Assembly (NCBI GenBank): GCA_945861275.1
Contig: CAMATZ010000006.1
Span: 89,591-153,590 of the forward strand
Length of the DNA: 64,000 bases
From: Bordetella parapertussis
Lineage (GTDB): Bacteria > Pseudomonadota > Gammaproteobacteria > Burkholderiales > SG8-41
Direction: 5' to 3'
In this document: piece by piece, positions 43,478-53,606 of the stretch
Layout of the letters: each line of letters begins with the position of its first letter
How positions within the stretch are numbered: the first letter of the stretch is position 1
Position numbers and translations under genes: made by a program
Notes under the pieces: model-generated
The model's input: only the letters and a program-made list of their open reading frames with translations
The model's database searches: none
Told to the model about the DNA's origin: nothing

Positions 43478-44749
43478 ATGAACATCATCATGCCCCAGCT
43501 CGGTGAAACCGTCACCGAGGGCACTGTCACCAAGTGGTACAAGAAAGCCGGCGACTTTATCAAGGCCGACGAAACGCTGTTCGATGTCGAGACTGACAAA
43601 GTGAGCACGGAAATTCCGTCGCCGGTGGCGGGCGTTGTCAGCGAGATTTGCGTGGCCGAGGGTGTCACCGCGAAAGTGGGCGTGACGCTGGCGGTGATCG
43701 CGGAAAGTGGCGCGGCGGCGAAACCACAAGCGCCTGCCGCCGCCACGGTGTTACCTGCTGCTACGGCGCCGGTCATGGCCGGGCACACGCGCATGGCGCC
43801 GCGCGGCCATGCTGCTGACCGGCTGTCGCCGGTGGTGCGCCGCTTGATCGCCGAACGCAATCTGGATGTCAGCTTGATCACGGGCACGGGTCGCGATGGC
43901 CGCATCACGCGCGATGATGTGGTGGAATATATCGCTAGTGGTGCTGATGCAAAACCCGCCGCCCCCGCGCCAGCCGCCAGGCCGGCGGTTGCGATACCCG
44001 CCGCGCCAGCGCCTTCCACTTCCCAAGCGGGTGCTAACGCCAACACGCTGCCGCTCAATGCCGTGCGCAAGCGCGTGGCCGAGAACATGACAAAGTCGTG
44101 GACCACCGCACCGCATGTGCTGCAAGTGGTCGAAGCGGATTTTTTCCGTGTCGATCAGGCGCGGCGCGCGGCGAGCGAAGTGTGGAAACAGCGTGAAGGC
44201 TTTGCGTTGACGTATCTGCCGTTTATCGTGCGCGCGGTGTCGATTGCGCTGGGCAAATATCCCAAGCTCAATGCCACCTTCAACGGCGACAGTGTCACGC
44301 TGTTGAAACGCATCAACATCGGCATCGCTGTCGATTTGAATTTCGAGGGACTGATGGTGCCGGTGGTGAAGGATGTACCCAATAAATCGCTGCCGCAGAT
44401 AGCGCGTGAAATCAATGATCTGGCGCAACGCGCCCGTAGCGGCAAGTTAAAGCCGGATGAACTGACAGAAGGCACTTACACCCTTTCCAACAACGGCGCG
44501 TTCGGCACCGTCATCACGGCGCCCATCATCAATCAACCGCAGGTGGCTGTGATGTCCACCGATAGCATACGCAAAAAGCCGGTGGTGATTGAAGCGCTTG
44601 AAGGCGACAGCATAGCCATACGGCCCGTGGGGGTGCTGGCGCAAAGTTTTGACCATCGCGCGGTGGACGGCGCTTACTGTGGTGCTTTTTTGAGTGAGGT
44701 TAAGACCATCATCGAAACGCGGCTGTGGGCGCAGGATTTGCAGGCGTAG
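43478..44749 (+). CDS. 2-oxoacid dehydrogenase E2 (dihydrolipoyl acyltransferase)
   Basis: A 423-residue E2 with three domains. A single lipoyl domain (about 1-75) has the lipoyl-Lys in DVETDKVSTEIPSP. After an Ala/Pro linker comes the peripheral-subunit-binding domain (about 105-145, LSPVVRRLIAERNLDVSLITGTGRDGRITRDDV). A second linker leads to the catalytic domain (about 185-423) with SFDHRAVDGAYCGAF, the HRxxDG active site. It completes E1-alpha/beta as an assembled complex; the E3 (lipoamide dehydrogenase) gene is not in the window and may be shared. Confidence 0.9.
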   Translation: MNIIMPQLGETVTEGTVTKWYKKAGDFIKADETLFDVETDKVSTEIPSPVAGVVSEICVAEGVTAKVGVTLAVIAESGAAAKPQAPAAATVLPAATAPVMAGHTRMAPRGHAADRLSPVVRRLIAERNLDVSLITGTGRDGRITRDDVVEYIASGADAKPAAPAPAARPAVAIPAAPAPSTSQAGANANTLPLNAVRKRVAENMTKSWTTAPHVLQVVEADFFRVDQARRAASEVWKQREGFALTYLPFIVRAVSIALGKYPKLNATFNGDSVTLLKRINIGIAVDLNFEGLMVPVVKDVPNKSLPQIAREINDLAQRARSGKLKPDELTEGTYTLSNNGAFGTVITAPIINQPQVAVMSTDSIRKKPVVIEALEGDSIAIRPVGVLAQSFDHRAVDGAYCGAFLSEVKTIIETRLWAQDLQA

Positions 44750-44766
44750 TGGTGATCTAAAAACCT

Positions 44767-44869
44767 TCCCTCATCCCCGGCCCTTCTCCCGGAGGGAGAA
44801 GGGAGAAATGCCCCTCGCCCTCCGGGACAAGGGCACACTTGAAGCGGAGCAGAGGGGTTGGGGTGAGCG
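44767..44869. repeat. REP-like palindrome, CTTCTCCCGGAGGGAGAAG type
   Basis: CCCTCATCCCCGG and CTTCTCCCGGAGGGAGAAG are followed by CCCTCGCCCTCCGGGACAAG and a GGGGTTGGGGTGAG end. It is the third copy of the family at 1771-1858 and 4844-4927. It fills most of the gap between E2 and the next operon. Confidence 0.75.
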
Positions 44870-44993
44870 AAGCTTTTGACGTGGTTTTTGACACAGTTTT
44901 TAATTTTCCCAGCAGCAAACTATCAGTTGTCCTCTCTGTGGCGAAAATGTTTTCAGGTTTTTACCTGAATTTTAGAAAACGGATGGAAGTGCA

Positions 44994-45917
44994 ATGGCAA
45001 ATCTGAAGCAACATAAACTCGGCTGGATCGGCATCGGCCGCATGGGCTACGCGATGGCGGAGCGGCTCGCCAAAGCGGGCTGCGACATCTCGGTATGGAA
45101 CCGCACTAAATCCAAGGCCGAGCCGCTGGCGCAATCGGGCGCGAAAGTGGTGGACCATCTCACCGATCTCGCGGGCTGCGATATCGTGTTCACCATGGTG
45201 TCCACCGGCAAGGATGTGAAGGAAGTATTGTTCGGCGCGCATGGCGTGATGTCCAAAGGCGGTGCACCCAAAATCGTGGTGGACAGCACCTCGATCTCGA
45301 TTGAGGAATCCGCTGAGATACGCAAGAAACTCGGCGAGAAGAACGTGCAGATGCTGGCAGCGCCGGTATCGGGTAACGCCAAGGTGATCAAGGCGGGCAA
45401 GCTCACGGTGGTGGCTTCCGGGCCGAAAGCGGCGTTTGACGCGGTGTCGCCGTATCTGGATGCCATCGGTCGCGGTTCGTCGTACGTCGGTGACGGCGAA
45501 CTGTCGCGTATCGCGAAGATTTGCCATAACGTGATGCTGAGCGTGGTGATCCAGAACCTGTGCGAGATCACGATACTGGCCGAGAAAGCCGGTATGCAGC
45601 GCCATGCGTTTCTGGATTTTCTCAACAAGAGCGTGATGGGATCGATGTTCACGGCGTATAAAACGCCGGCCTTGTCGAACCTGGATTTTCACGTGACCTT
45701 TACGCCGGAACTGCTGCGCAAGGATATTGATCTGGGTTTGAGCGCGGGCCGTGAATACGGCGTGCCGATGCCCACCACGGCGGTGGCGCGTGATCAGGTG
45801 CAAACGCTGATTGGTCACGGCTACGATCAGGATTTTTCGCAGTTGCTGCTATTGCAGGCGAAGGCATCGGGCATCGAATTGAAGTCCGAGAATGTCAACG
45901 TCGGTGATGGACTATGA
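44994..45917 (+). CDS. 3-hydroxyisobutyrate dehydrogenase-like NAD(P)-dependent reductase
   Basis: A 307-residue beta-hydroxyacid dehydrogenase. GWIGIGRMGYAMAERLAKAG (about 12-31) is the Rossmann motif. DSTSISIEESAEI and LAAPVSGNAKVIKAGKLTVV match the substrate-binding signature. The catalytic Lys is expected in KICHNVMLSVVIQNLCEI (about 175-192), and the Lys of KICHN fits. GRMG in place of GxMG and VSGNAKVIKAG in place of VSGGxxxAxxG are mild variants. The RidA-like gene overlaps its stop by four bases (ATGA), and an aldo/keto reductase gene follows. Confidence 0.88.
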   Translation: MANLKQHKLGWIGIGRMGYAMAERLAKAGCDISVWNRTKSKAEPLAQSGAKVVDHLTDLAGCDIVFTMVSTGKDVKEVLFGAHGVMSKGGAPKIVVDSTSISIEESAEIRKKLGEKNVQMLAAPVSGNAKVIKAGKLTVVASGPKAAFDAVSPYLDAIGRGSSYVGDGELSRIAKICHNVMLSVVIQNLCEITILAEKAGMQRHAFLDFLNKSVMGSMFTAYKTPALSNLDFHVTFTPELLRKDIDLGLSAGREYGVPMPTTAVARDQVQTLIGHGYDQDFSQLLLLQAKASGIELKSENVNVGDGL

Positions 45918-46309
45918 CAGCCGGAATCGAGTATCTCGAAGGTACGGATTTTCAGAAGAGCCGCGCCTTTTCGCCCGCGGTGATCACACAAGGCGGACAA
46001 ACGGTGTGGCTCGCCGGCCAGACTGCGACGGTTGATGACACCGGCAAGGATATTTCGGGTAACTTCGAGGCGCAGGCGCGCGCGATTTTTGCGTCCATCG
46101 ACAAAACGCTGCGCCGCACCGGCGGTACACTCGCCAATCTGGTGACGATGACGGTGTTCATCAATGATCCCCGTCACGGTGATGCGTTTGTGAAAATACG
46201 CAATGAATTTTTTAAGGACGGAAAATTTCCCGCCAGCGCATTGCTCACGATCTCGCATTTCGCGCGCCCCGGCATGTTGCTGGAGATTCAGGGTGTAGCA
46301 GTGATTTAA
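45914..46309 (+). CDS. RidA/YjgF-family protein
   Basis: A 131-residue RidA-family protein. VWLAGQTATVDDTGKDISGNFEAQARAIFASIDKTLRRTGGTLANLVTMTVFINDP is characteristic, and ASALLTISHFARPGMLLEIQGVAVI is the terminal trimer-forming stretch. The usual Arg in xxxRP (imine-hydrolysis) is found as RPGMLLE. Members hydrolyse reactive enamines/imines or related products. It starts inside the stop codon of the dehydrogenase gene and ends 19 bases before the aldo/keto reductase gene, so the three form one operon. Confidence 0.9.
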   Translation: MTAGIEYLEGTDFQKSRAFSPAVITQGGQTVWLAGQTATVDDTGKDISGNFEAQARAIFASIDKTLRRTGGTLANLVTMTVFINDPRHGDAFVKIRNEFFKDGKFPASALLTISHFARPGMLLEIQGVAVI

Positions 46310-46328
46310 TGAATAGAAACAATAACTT

Positions 46329-47312
<984 letters not shown>

Positions 47313-47365
47313 GTTGTCGGTTGGTATGTGCTTCAAGTTCAACGTCGCCGGGGGCAGCCCGGCAG

Positions 47366-47600
47366 CTGGTCACTTTCTTTGCACGGCCAAAGAAAGTAAC
47401 CAAAGAAAAGCCGCCCCCGGTTCGCCGACCTCTCCCTGCGCTGCTCGCCACGCCGGGCGGCTGCGGAACTCGCCCTCGCAGACTGCAAAGGCGCGAGGAC
47501 TCAGACAGTCCTCGCCGACTTCCCCCAGCGTGGCTGCGCTGCTCGGCGGCTCTCAAGGGGGATTTGCTGTCCACCGCGTCGTGATTGCGAGCTTTGATTT
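47366..47600. repeat. dispersed GTCACTTTCTTTGC...AAAGAAAGTAACCAAAGAAA repeat element
   Basis: The segment starts with GGTCACTTTCTTTGC, CCAAAGAAAGTAACCAAAG and a GCC-rich tail with several short inverted repeats. This is a repeat seen in many proteobacterial genomes, where it is often translated by mistake as a short protein. The 370-base gap 47313-47682 has nothing else except a GTAGGGTGTGCGCACCG word at 47641-47657 close to the start of the next gene. I see no gene in the gap. Confidence 0.65.
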
Positions 47601-47682
47601 TCTAGTTCACCTCACCTCGAAAATCTTGGTAGCGCAAAATGTAGGGTGTGCGCACCGTTTTATTTCTTAATGAGAGTAAGTG

Positions 47683-48831
47683 ATGGCCAAAGCCAAACAA
47701 CCAGCGGTCAAGAAAAAAGATGTCGAACTCACCCGCAGCGCCAGTCGTGAAGATCACACGCGCCCGTTCCACACCTTGCAAGAGATGGTGATGCACGCAC
47801 GGCAGAATTTGTCGCGCTTTCAGTGGGACACCTTGTGTGGCGGTTCGGATTCTGAAACCACGCTGCGGCGCAACCGCATGGCGCTGGATTGCCTGGCGTT
47901 GCGGCAGCGCGTGCTGGTGGATGTCTCCAAAATTGATATGAGCACCACGCTGCTCGGTGAAAGACTCAAGCTGCCGGTGTTTATCGCGCCGGTGGGTAAT
48001 TTTTTGCAAATCGCCGACCCGGCGGGCGCGGTGGCGGTGGCGCGCGGCGCGATTGCGGCGGGTACCACGGCATTCATCAGCACCGCCGCCAGGCCGAGCA
48101 TCGAAGAAGTCGCCAAGAGCGTGGATCATCCTTTGTTGTTTCAATTGTATGTGCGCAGCGATCGCGCCTGGATGCGTGACTTTCTCGACCGTGCCAAGGC
48201 GGCGGGTTATCGCGCGATATGTGTGACTGTGGATCGCGCGTATTACAGCCGCCGCGAGCGTGACATCATCAACCAGTATTTGCAGCGCGCCGATTCGGGT
48301 GATCCGCGCCATCAGGCGAGCCTCACCTGGGAGGATGCGGTGTGGATCAAGCAGCACACCCAATTGCCGCTGATACTCAAGGGTATCGCCACTGCTGAGG
48401 ATGCGAAACTCGCGGTGGAGCACGGAGCGGATGTGGTTTATGTGTCAAACCACGGCGGCCGTCAGCTCGACCACGGACAAGGCACCATCGAAACGCTGCC
48501 GGAGATTGTGGCGGCGATGAACGGCAAAGCCGAAGTGCTGTGGGATGGCGGCGTCACTCGCGGCACCGATGTGGTGAAAGCGATTGCACTCGGCGCGCGT
48601 GCAGTCGGTGTCGGAAAGCTGCAAGGCTGGGCGCTGGCGGCGGGCGGCGAGGCTGGCATCGTGCGCATGTTCGAACTGCTGGCGCAGGAGATCCACACCA
48701 CGCTGGGTCTGATGGGTGTTACGTCACTGAAGGAATTGAACCCTTCGTGGGTAAAACCGGCGCTCCACACGGGCAAGTTCGGCGTGACCTGCAACTATCC
48801 TGTGTTCGATGAGATGTTTAACAACTCCTAA
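47683..48831 (+). CDS. FMN-dependent alpha-hydroxyacid dehydrogenase/oxidase (LldD-like)
   Basis: A 382-residue FMN barrel enzyme that oxidises an L-2-hydroxyacid. VFIAPVGNFLQIADPAGAVAVARGAIAAGT, LFQLYVRSDR, ICVTVDRAYYSRRERD and LILKGIATAEDAKLAVEHGADVVYVSNHGGRQLDHG (with the catalytic His and the Lys of KGI) are in family order, followed by the phosphate-binding LWDGGVTRGTDVVKAIALGARAVGVGK. ATG 47683 is preferred over GTG one codon upstream. It has no leader sequence. Lactate, mandelate or glycolate are possible substrates. Confidence 0.9.
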   Translation: MAKAKQPAVKKKDVELTRSASREDHTRPFHTLQEMVMHARQNLSRFQWDTLCGGSDSETTLRRNRMALDCLALRQRVLVDVSKIDMSTTLLGERLKLPVFIAPVGNFLQIADPAGAVAVARGAIAAGTTAFISTAARPSIEEVAKSVDHPLLFQLYVRSDRAWMRDFLDRAKAAGYRAICVTVDRAYYSRRERDIINQYLQRADSGDPRHQASLTWEDAVWIKQHTQLPLILKGIATAEDAKLAVEHGADVVYVSNHGGRQLDHGQGTIETLPEIVAAMNGKAEVLWDGGVTRGTDVVKAIALGARAVGVGKLQGWALAAGGEAGIVRMFELLAQEIHTTLGLMGVTSLKELNPSWVKPALHTGKFGVTCNYPVFDEMFNNS

Positions 48832-48834
48832 AAT

Positions 48835-48919
48835 GTAGGGTGGGCACATGTGCCCACCGTTCGGAGTTTCTCGTTTCGCGGCAGCGTGGGCAAAACAAAA
48901 AACGTTTTGCCCACCCTAC
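48835..48919. repeat. GTAGGGTGGGCA / TGCCCACCCTAC inverted repeat
   Basis: GTAGGGTGGGCACATGTGCCCAC forms an inner hairpin, and the outer GTAGGGTGGGCA arm (48835) faces TGCCCACCCTAC (ending 48919). A further inner GTGGGCAAAAC/GTTTTGCCCAC pair is present. A half-site (GTAGGGTG) is at 47641. It lies between convergent genes and may also act as a bidirectional terminator, but has no T-run. Confidence 0.75.
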
Positions 48920-48973
48920 AAATTCGCATCACGCCATGCGCATAGCGGTGGCATTGACGGTTTTTTCAGCACC

Positions 48974-49945
48974 CTACTGCACCTTGATCCCGCGATCCTT
49001 GACGATCTTCACCCAGCGCGCGAACTCGCGCTGAATACGCGCATTGAATTGCGCCGCCGTGCCGCCGGTGGGGGTCATGCCCTGGGTTTCGAGATTCTTT
49101 TTCATATCGGGTTCCTGCAGTATCTTGTTGATGGTGCTGTTCAGCGTATCGACGATAGGTTGTGGCGTGCCGCGCGGCGCCATCGTACCGAACCACAGCT
49201 CGACTTCATAGCCCGGAATGGATTCGCCGACAGTCGGCACGTTGGGCAGTGAATACCAGCGCTTGGCGGTGGTAACGCCGAGGGCGCGCAGTCTGCCGCT
49301 ATTGACGTGCGGCGTCACCGGCAACAGACTGCCCACGATGATGGGCACTTGTCCCGCCAGAAGATCCGTCATGCCTGCACCGGTGCTCTTGTAGTGCACC
49401 CCCAGCATCTGCGTGCCGGTCATGCTGAGCATCAGTTCAGTCGCCATGTGCGTGAGTCCGCCCATGCCAGTGGACACGTAGGTGAGGTCGCCGGGCTTCG
49501 ATTTCGCAAGTGCAATGAATTCCTTGGTGGTTTTGGGTGGCAGCGAAGGGTGCACAGTGAGTACGAACGGCGTGATGCCGAATTCAGCGACGCCCGGAAT
49601 GCTGTTGACCGGATCAAACGCCGGCCGGTGCGTGGCCGAGGTTGCCGAGAAGCTGCCCGACATCATCATGATGGTGTAGCCGTCGGCGGGCGCCTTGGCC
49701 ACCATCTCCATGCCGATGATGCCGGCGGCGCCGCCGCGGTTGTCGACGACGAATTGCTGCTTGAGCATTTCCGTGAGCTTGGCCGACACTTGGCGCGCGG
49801 TAATGTCGCTGCCGCCGCCGGGCGCGAACGGCACGATCACGCGCACGACTTTTGTGGGGTAAGCCTGTGCAGGGGCGAGTGCGGGGTAGAGTGCCGCGGC
49901 CGTGGCAACGCACGCGACAATGGGTTTCAGGAAAACGGTTTTCAT
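48974..49945 (-). CDS. Bug/TctC-family solute-binding protein
   Basis: A 323-residue periplasmic protein. GAGGAG seven bases before the ATG at 49945 supports this start; an ATG six codons upstream lacks such a site. The leader ends near PALAPAQA. YPTKVVRVIVPFAPGGGSD, VVDNRGGAAGIIGME, YVSTGMGGLTHMATELM and GVHYKSTGAGM are the landmarks. The last one departs from the usual HVPYKG. It converges on the alpha-hydroxyacid oxidase gene. Confidence 0.9.
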   Translation of the reverse strand: MKTVFLKPIVACVATAAALYPALAPAQAYPTKVVRVIVPFAPGGGSDITARQVSAKLTEMLKQQFVVDNRGGAAGIIGMEMVAKAPADGYTIMMMSGSFSATSATHRPAFDPVNSIPGVAEFGITPFVLTVHPSLPPKTTKEFIALAKSKPGDLTYVSTGMGGLTHMATELMLSMTGTQMLGVHYKSTGAGMTDLLAGQVPIIVGSLLPVTPHVNSGRLRALGVTTAKRWYSLPNVPTVGESIPGYEVELWFGTMAPRGTPQPIVDTLNSTINKILQEPDMKKNLETQGMTPTGGTAAQFNARIQREFARWVKIVKDRGIKVQ

Positions 49946-50137
49946 ACAGGTGCTCCTCGTCATTTTAGTGGGACTATTTTAACCGGTATTGGTGTGGCGG
50001 GGCCGCGATCAGCGCGTTACGCTGCGCCATCGCGCTGCGGTCTGCCGGTGAATGTTATACCCGGAGGCGGGAATGAGATTGTTGGTTTATGATCCACACG
50101 AATTTCCGATGAACCTTACCGATCGATTTATACCACC

Positions 50138-50851
50138 ATGACTGCTGCTACAAACGAATTCAGGGTGATGTCCTCAGGCGCCTTTGCTGCGGCGTATCTG
50201 GCATTGATCCCGCAGTTGCAGCGCCTGACCACCAAAACCATCGTTACCGCCTCAACCGCTTTGGGAACGGGTGAAAATGCTATCCCGAACCGGCTTAAAC
50301 GCGGCGAAGTCGTGGATATCGTCATTGTTGCAGACGCCCTGCTGCGCCAACTCGTGGCTGAGAGCCTGGTTTTGGCTGACAGCTATGCGCCGGTTGCGCG
50401 CTCGGCAATCGGCATGGCAGTGCGGGCGGGAGCACCCAAGCTGGATATCAGTTCGATCGATGCGCTGCGAAGCACGCTGCTGCAGGCAAAATCCATTGGT
50501 TACTCCCCCAGTGTGAGCGGGCAATATCTCACCACCGAACTGATTCAGGGCCTGGGCATCGCTGATCAAGTGCTCGGCAAGTGCCATGCCGTCGGCGGCG
50601 GCGTGGGCGTGGTCGTGGCACGCGGGGAACTGGAGATTGCCGTGCAGCAAATGAGTGAACTGCTTCCGGTGCCAGGCATCGCACACATCACGCCGCTGCC
50701 GCCGGAGGTGCAGAGGGTTTCGGTGTTTTCTGCGGGCGTGGCTGCGCGTTGCCCGGATGCGGCGCTGGCTCGCGCGGTGATTAAATTCCTAGCGTCGGCC
50801 GCGGCAGTTCATGCCATTACGCAAAGCGGTTTGGAACCCATCAGTAATTGA
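50138..50851 (+). CDS. ModA-like substrate-binding-domain protein without a signal peptide
   Basis: A 237-residue PBP2-fold protein. FRVMSSGAFAAAYLALIPQ, FxxSTALGTGENAIPNRLKRGEVVDIVIVAD, GxSPSVSGQYLTTELIQ and the late YVVVARGELEIAVQQMSEL and FLASAAAVHAITQSGLEP follow the ModA family in order. The N-terminus (MTAATNEFRVMSS) has no leader, so it looks cytoplasmic, unlike true molybdate-binding proteins. ModB and ModC genes are not present. A role as a soluble sensor for a small anion is possible; a mis-called start is the alternative. The amidohydrolase follows on the same strand. Confidence 0.7.
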   Translation: MTAATNEFRVMSSGAFAAAYLALIPQLQRLTTKTIVTASTALGTGENAIPNRLKRGEVVDIVIVADALLRQLVAESLVLADSYAPVARSAIGMAVRAGAPKLDISSIDALRSTLLQAKSIGYSPSVSGQYLTTELIQGLGIADQVLGKCHAVGGGVGVVVARGELEIAVQQMSELLPVPGIAHITPLPPEVQRVSVFSAGVAARCPDAALARAVIKFLASAAAVHAITQSGLEPISN

Positions 50852-50926
50852 TGGGGTATGATGGTATCTGCAAAACCCCTTACCCCAACGGCTGGCGCCT
50901 ACGAACACATTACCACGGAGAAAATC

Positions 50927-52147
50927 ATGAAAGACGGACTCAGATTTGTCGACTGCGATATGCATGTCATGGAACCACCTGATCTGTTCGCGACCTATCT
51001 CGACCCGAAATTCCGCGACCGCGTCATCCTGCCGCTGGGGGCGGACGGGCGCCCGCGCCGGGGTATGATTATGATTGATGGTCTGCCGACCTCGTATGAC
51101 GTCGAGCTGCAGAAACACCGCAAGCGCGGTCCCCTGCGCAGCAGCAATAGCACACAGCCCCTGTCCGGTTCGCGGCTTGCCAATTCCAACCGGCTGGATT
51201 TCGCCATCGCGCGCAATTACAACGCCGAGGCGCAAGTGATGGCGATGGAGATCGAGGGCATCGACATTGCCGTGCTGTTTCCCACCGTGGGCTTAAGCCT
51301 GATTGCGCGCGACGGCATGGACCCGCATCTGTCGCTGGCCCTGTGCCAGGCCTACAACAACTGGATCCATGACTTCTGCCAGTACAGCCCGGACCGGCTG
51401 AAATTCGCCGCCATGCTGCCGCTGCATGACGTCAATCTGGCCGGACTGGAACTGATCCGCTGTGTCAAGGAACTCGGTGCCGTGGGGTCCTTCGTGCGCC
51501 CCAATCTGCTGCAAGGGCACTATTGGCACTCGAATTACTGGGACCCGCTGTACAGCCTGCATGAAGAACTCGACGTGACTCTGGGATTCCACGAGGGCAC
51601 CGGCGCGTGGAACGGCCACATGAACAAGCTCTACGGCGAAAACCGTTTCTATCGCCACGTCGCCAGCCACTGGATCGAGATGCAGCAGGCGCTGATCGCC
51701 ATGATCATCGCGGGTGTCTTCGAATTCCACCCGAAGTTGAGGGTCGCCTTCCTGGAGGCGCAGAATTCATGGGTACCCGGGATACTGTCGCGCATCGAGT
51801 GGGATTACCCGCAATACCGGGATTCGCATGCGCCGTATCTTTCACTGACGCCCAAGGAATACTTCCGGCGCAACTGCTGGGCCGCGGTCGAAGGGAGTGA
51901 GCCGGAGATTGAGGGCACGGCCAAACTCATCGGCGCCGATCGCATGTGCATCTCGACCGACTACCCGCATTTCGATTCCGATTTCAGCAACGTCTCCAAC
52001 AACCTGTTGCGCAACGTTCCGCGCGAGATGGCGGCGCAGATATTCATGGGCGGAGCGCATCTGTATGGCTTTACCAGCGAAGACTTCGCGGCAGCCGATG
52101 CCGCCGCCGCCAAAAACCGGCAGACCGCTGTTGCCGTTGAAGCCTAG
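50927..52147 (+). CDS. ACMSD-like amidohydrolase family protein
   Basis: A 406-residue amidohydrolase. It starts RFVDCDMHVMEPPDLF, with the Asp-x-His of this group near residue 10. FLRPNLL-type VRPNLLQGHYWH, GFHEGTGAW (His) and FLEAQNSWVPGILSRIEWD follow, and STDYPHFDSDFS carries the metal Asp near residue 345. The ATG at 50927 with GGAG seven bases upstream is preferred over an ATG at 50858 which adds 23 unlike residues. Members decarboxylate or hydrolyse aromatic and ring-fission acids. It converges on the sulfatase gene, four bases away. Confidence 0.82.
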   Translation: MKDGLRFVDCDMHVMEPPDLFATYLDPKFRDRVILPLGADGRPRRGMIMIDGLPTSYDVELQKHRKRGPLRSSNSTQPLSGSRLANSNRLDFAIARNYNAEAQVMAMEIEGIDIAVLFPTVGLSLIARDGMDPHLSLALCQAYNNWIHDFCQYSPDRLKFAAMLPLHDVNLAGLELIRCVKELGAVGSFVRPNLLQGHYWHSNYWDPLYSLHEELDVTLGFHEGTGAWNGHMNKLYGENRFYRHVASHWIEMQQALIAMIIAGVFEFHPKLRVAFLEAQNSWVPGILSRIEWDYPQYRDSHAPYLSLTPKEYFRRNCWAAVEGSEPEIEGTAKLIGADRMCISTDYPHFDSDFSNVSNNLLRNVPREMAAQIFMGGAHLYGFTSEDFAAADAAAAKNRQTAVAVEA

Positions 52148-52151
52148 CAGC

Positions 52152-53606
52152 CTATGCCAAGTACTCGGCTTTTTCACCAGGCACCGGAGAATTCTGAATG
52201 GCGCCTTTGGCGGATACCTTTTCGCGGCCGCCGCATTGCTCAACCAGCGCGGATTGATCACGAAATGCCATTTCGTCGGCCGCCTCCGGATCGACCATGC
52301 CGTGCAGAATGCCATCGTATTGCCTGACGACATCGGCATGCGCTGCGTCCTGCGCGAGATTGCTTAGTTCTTGCGGATCTTTTTCAAGATCGAACAGTTC
52401 CGGCTGATAGCCTACATAGGTGATGAACTTGTATTTACCTTTGCGGATCATAAATGAAGCGCGGTCCGCGCCGGCCGCGTAATATTCGCTGAACGCCACC
52501 CGCTCGGGATCATCGGGTGCGTTAGCCAGTCTGGTCAGAGATCGTCCGGGCAGTTTTTCCTGTGCCGTAATCTCGTCATGACCGATGGCCTGCAACACCG
52601 TCGGGCCAATATCGATCAGTGTGACGGGCGTGGTCGAGACTTTGCCTGCGGGCACACCCGGGCCGGCCACGATCATCGGAATCGCAGCGGACTCCTCGTA
52701 CATATTGTTCTTCCCCCACAGCCTGCGCGCGCCGAGGTTCTCGCCGTGATCGGTGGTGTAAATGATGAGGGTGTTATCCCGCAGCCCTGCTTTATCAAGC
52801 GCAGCAATCACTTTGCCGATATTCGAATCGAGGTAGCTCACGCAACCGTAATAGGAATTCATCAACACCTTCTTGGTTTGCGGCGTGAGAAAGTCCTCGT
52901 GATTGCGCGAGCGTTGCAGCAAATGTATCCACGGATGCAGCGCTACGTCCGGGTCGCTCATCTTCGGCATCGGAAAATCAATCTTGCTGTAGCGTTCATA
53001 AAATTCCGGCGGTGCGATATGCGGCGGATGCGGGCACACGAACGAACACATCAGTGTCCACGGCCGGCCGTTGTGGTTTGCGCCTTTGTGTTTCAGCCAG
53101 GCGCATGCTTTTCCCATGATCTCGTTGTCGTATCGAGTGTAGGAGGATGCACCCGGACCGATGCGTTCGACGGTTTTACTGCGCTTCAATGGCGGCGGCA
53201 TCGGACGCTTCACGCAACCGCGTATATCCCCAATTCCGCCATCGACGTTCATCGGAATAATGGCTGCTTCCAAACCCACCGGAGCCTCGTCGTCACGGAA
53301 ATGCAGCTTGCCTATCGAGGTCACGCCGGATCCCTGTGCGCCTGACATGTGATGCCAGCTTTTCACGCGGCCTTCATAGCCGTGCGAGTTATCCCAGTAA
53401 TGCGTCTCGTTTACGTAGCGCCCTGTCGCGAGTGCCGCGCGCGCCGGCACGCAAATCGCGGAGTTGGTATAAGCCGTGGTAAAGCGGGTGCCGCGCGCGG
53501 CTAACGCGTCTATATTGGGCGTCGCGATAAAGTCATGCCCATAACACCCCATCACCTTCTGCTGGTGTTGGTCTGACATGATAAAAAGAACATTGCATGC
53601 TGTCAT
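52152..53606 (-). CDS. sulfatase (formylglycine type)
   Basis: A 484-residue sulfatase. FIMSDQHQQKVMGCYGHD carries the metal Asp, and ICVPARAALATGRY (about 52-65) has the C-x-P-x-R motif whose Cys is changed to formylglycine. IIYTTDHGENLGARRLWGKNNMYEESAAIPMIVAGPGV supplies the Asp-His pair and the further family elements. No leader is seen, so it may act in the cytoplasm. It hydrolyses sulfate esters, or choline-sulfate- or phosphonate-like esters in some relatives. It stands alone between convergent and divergent genes. Confidence 0.88.
   Translation of the reverse strand: MTACNVLFIMSDQHQQKVMGCYGHDFIATPNIDALAARGTRFTTAYTNSAICVPARAALATGRYVNETHYWDNSHGYEGRVKSWHHMSGAQGSGVTSIGKLHFRDDEAPVGLEAAIIPMNVDGGIGDIRGCVKRPMPPPLKRSKTVERIGPGASSYTRYDNEIMGKACAWLKHKGANHNGRPWTLMCSFVCPHPPHIAPPEFYERYSKIDFPMPKMSDPDVALHPWIHLLQRSRNHEDFLTPQTKKVLMNSYYGCVSYLDSNIGKVIAALDKAGLRDNTLIIYTTDHGENLGARRLWGKNNMYEESAAIPMIVAGPGVPAGKVSTTPVTLIDIGPTVLQAIGHDEITAQEKLPGRSLTRLANAPDDPERVAFSEYYAAGADRASFMIRKGKYKFITYVGYQPELFDLEKDPQELSNLAQDAAHADVVRQYDGILHGMVDPEAADEMAFRDQSALVEQCGGREKVSAKGAIQNSPVPGEKAEYLA

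Noticed and set aside
44888..44926. Possible promoter (TTGACA) before the HIBADH-RidA operon
   Set aside because: A perfect -35 is present, but no -10-like hexamer lies 16-18 bases downstream; the nearest, TATCAG, is about 27 bases away.
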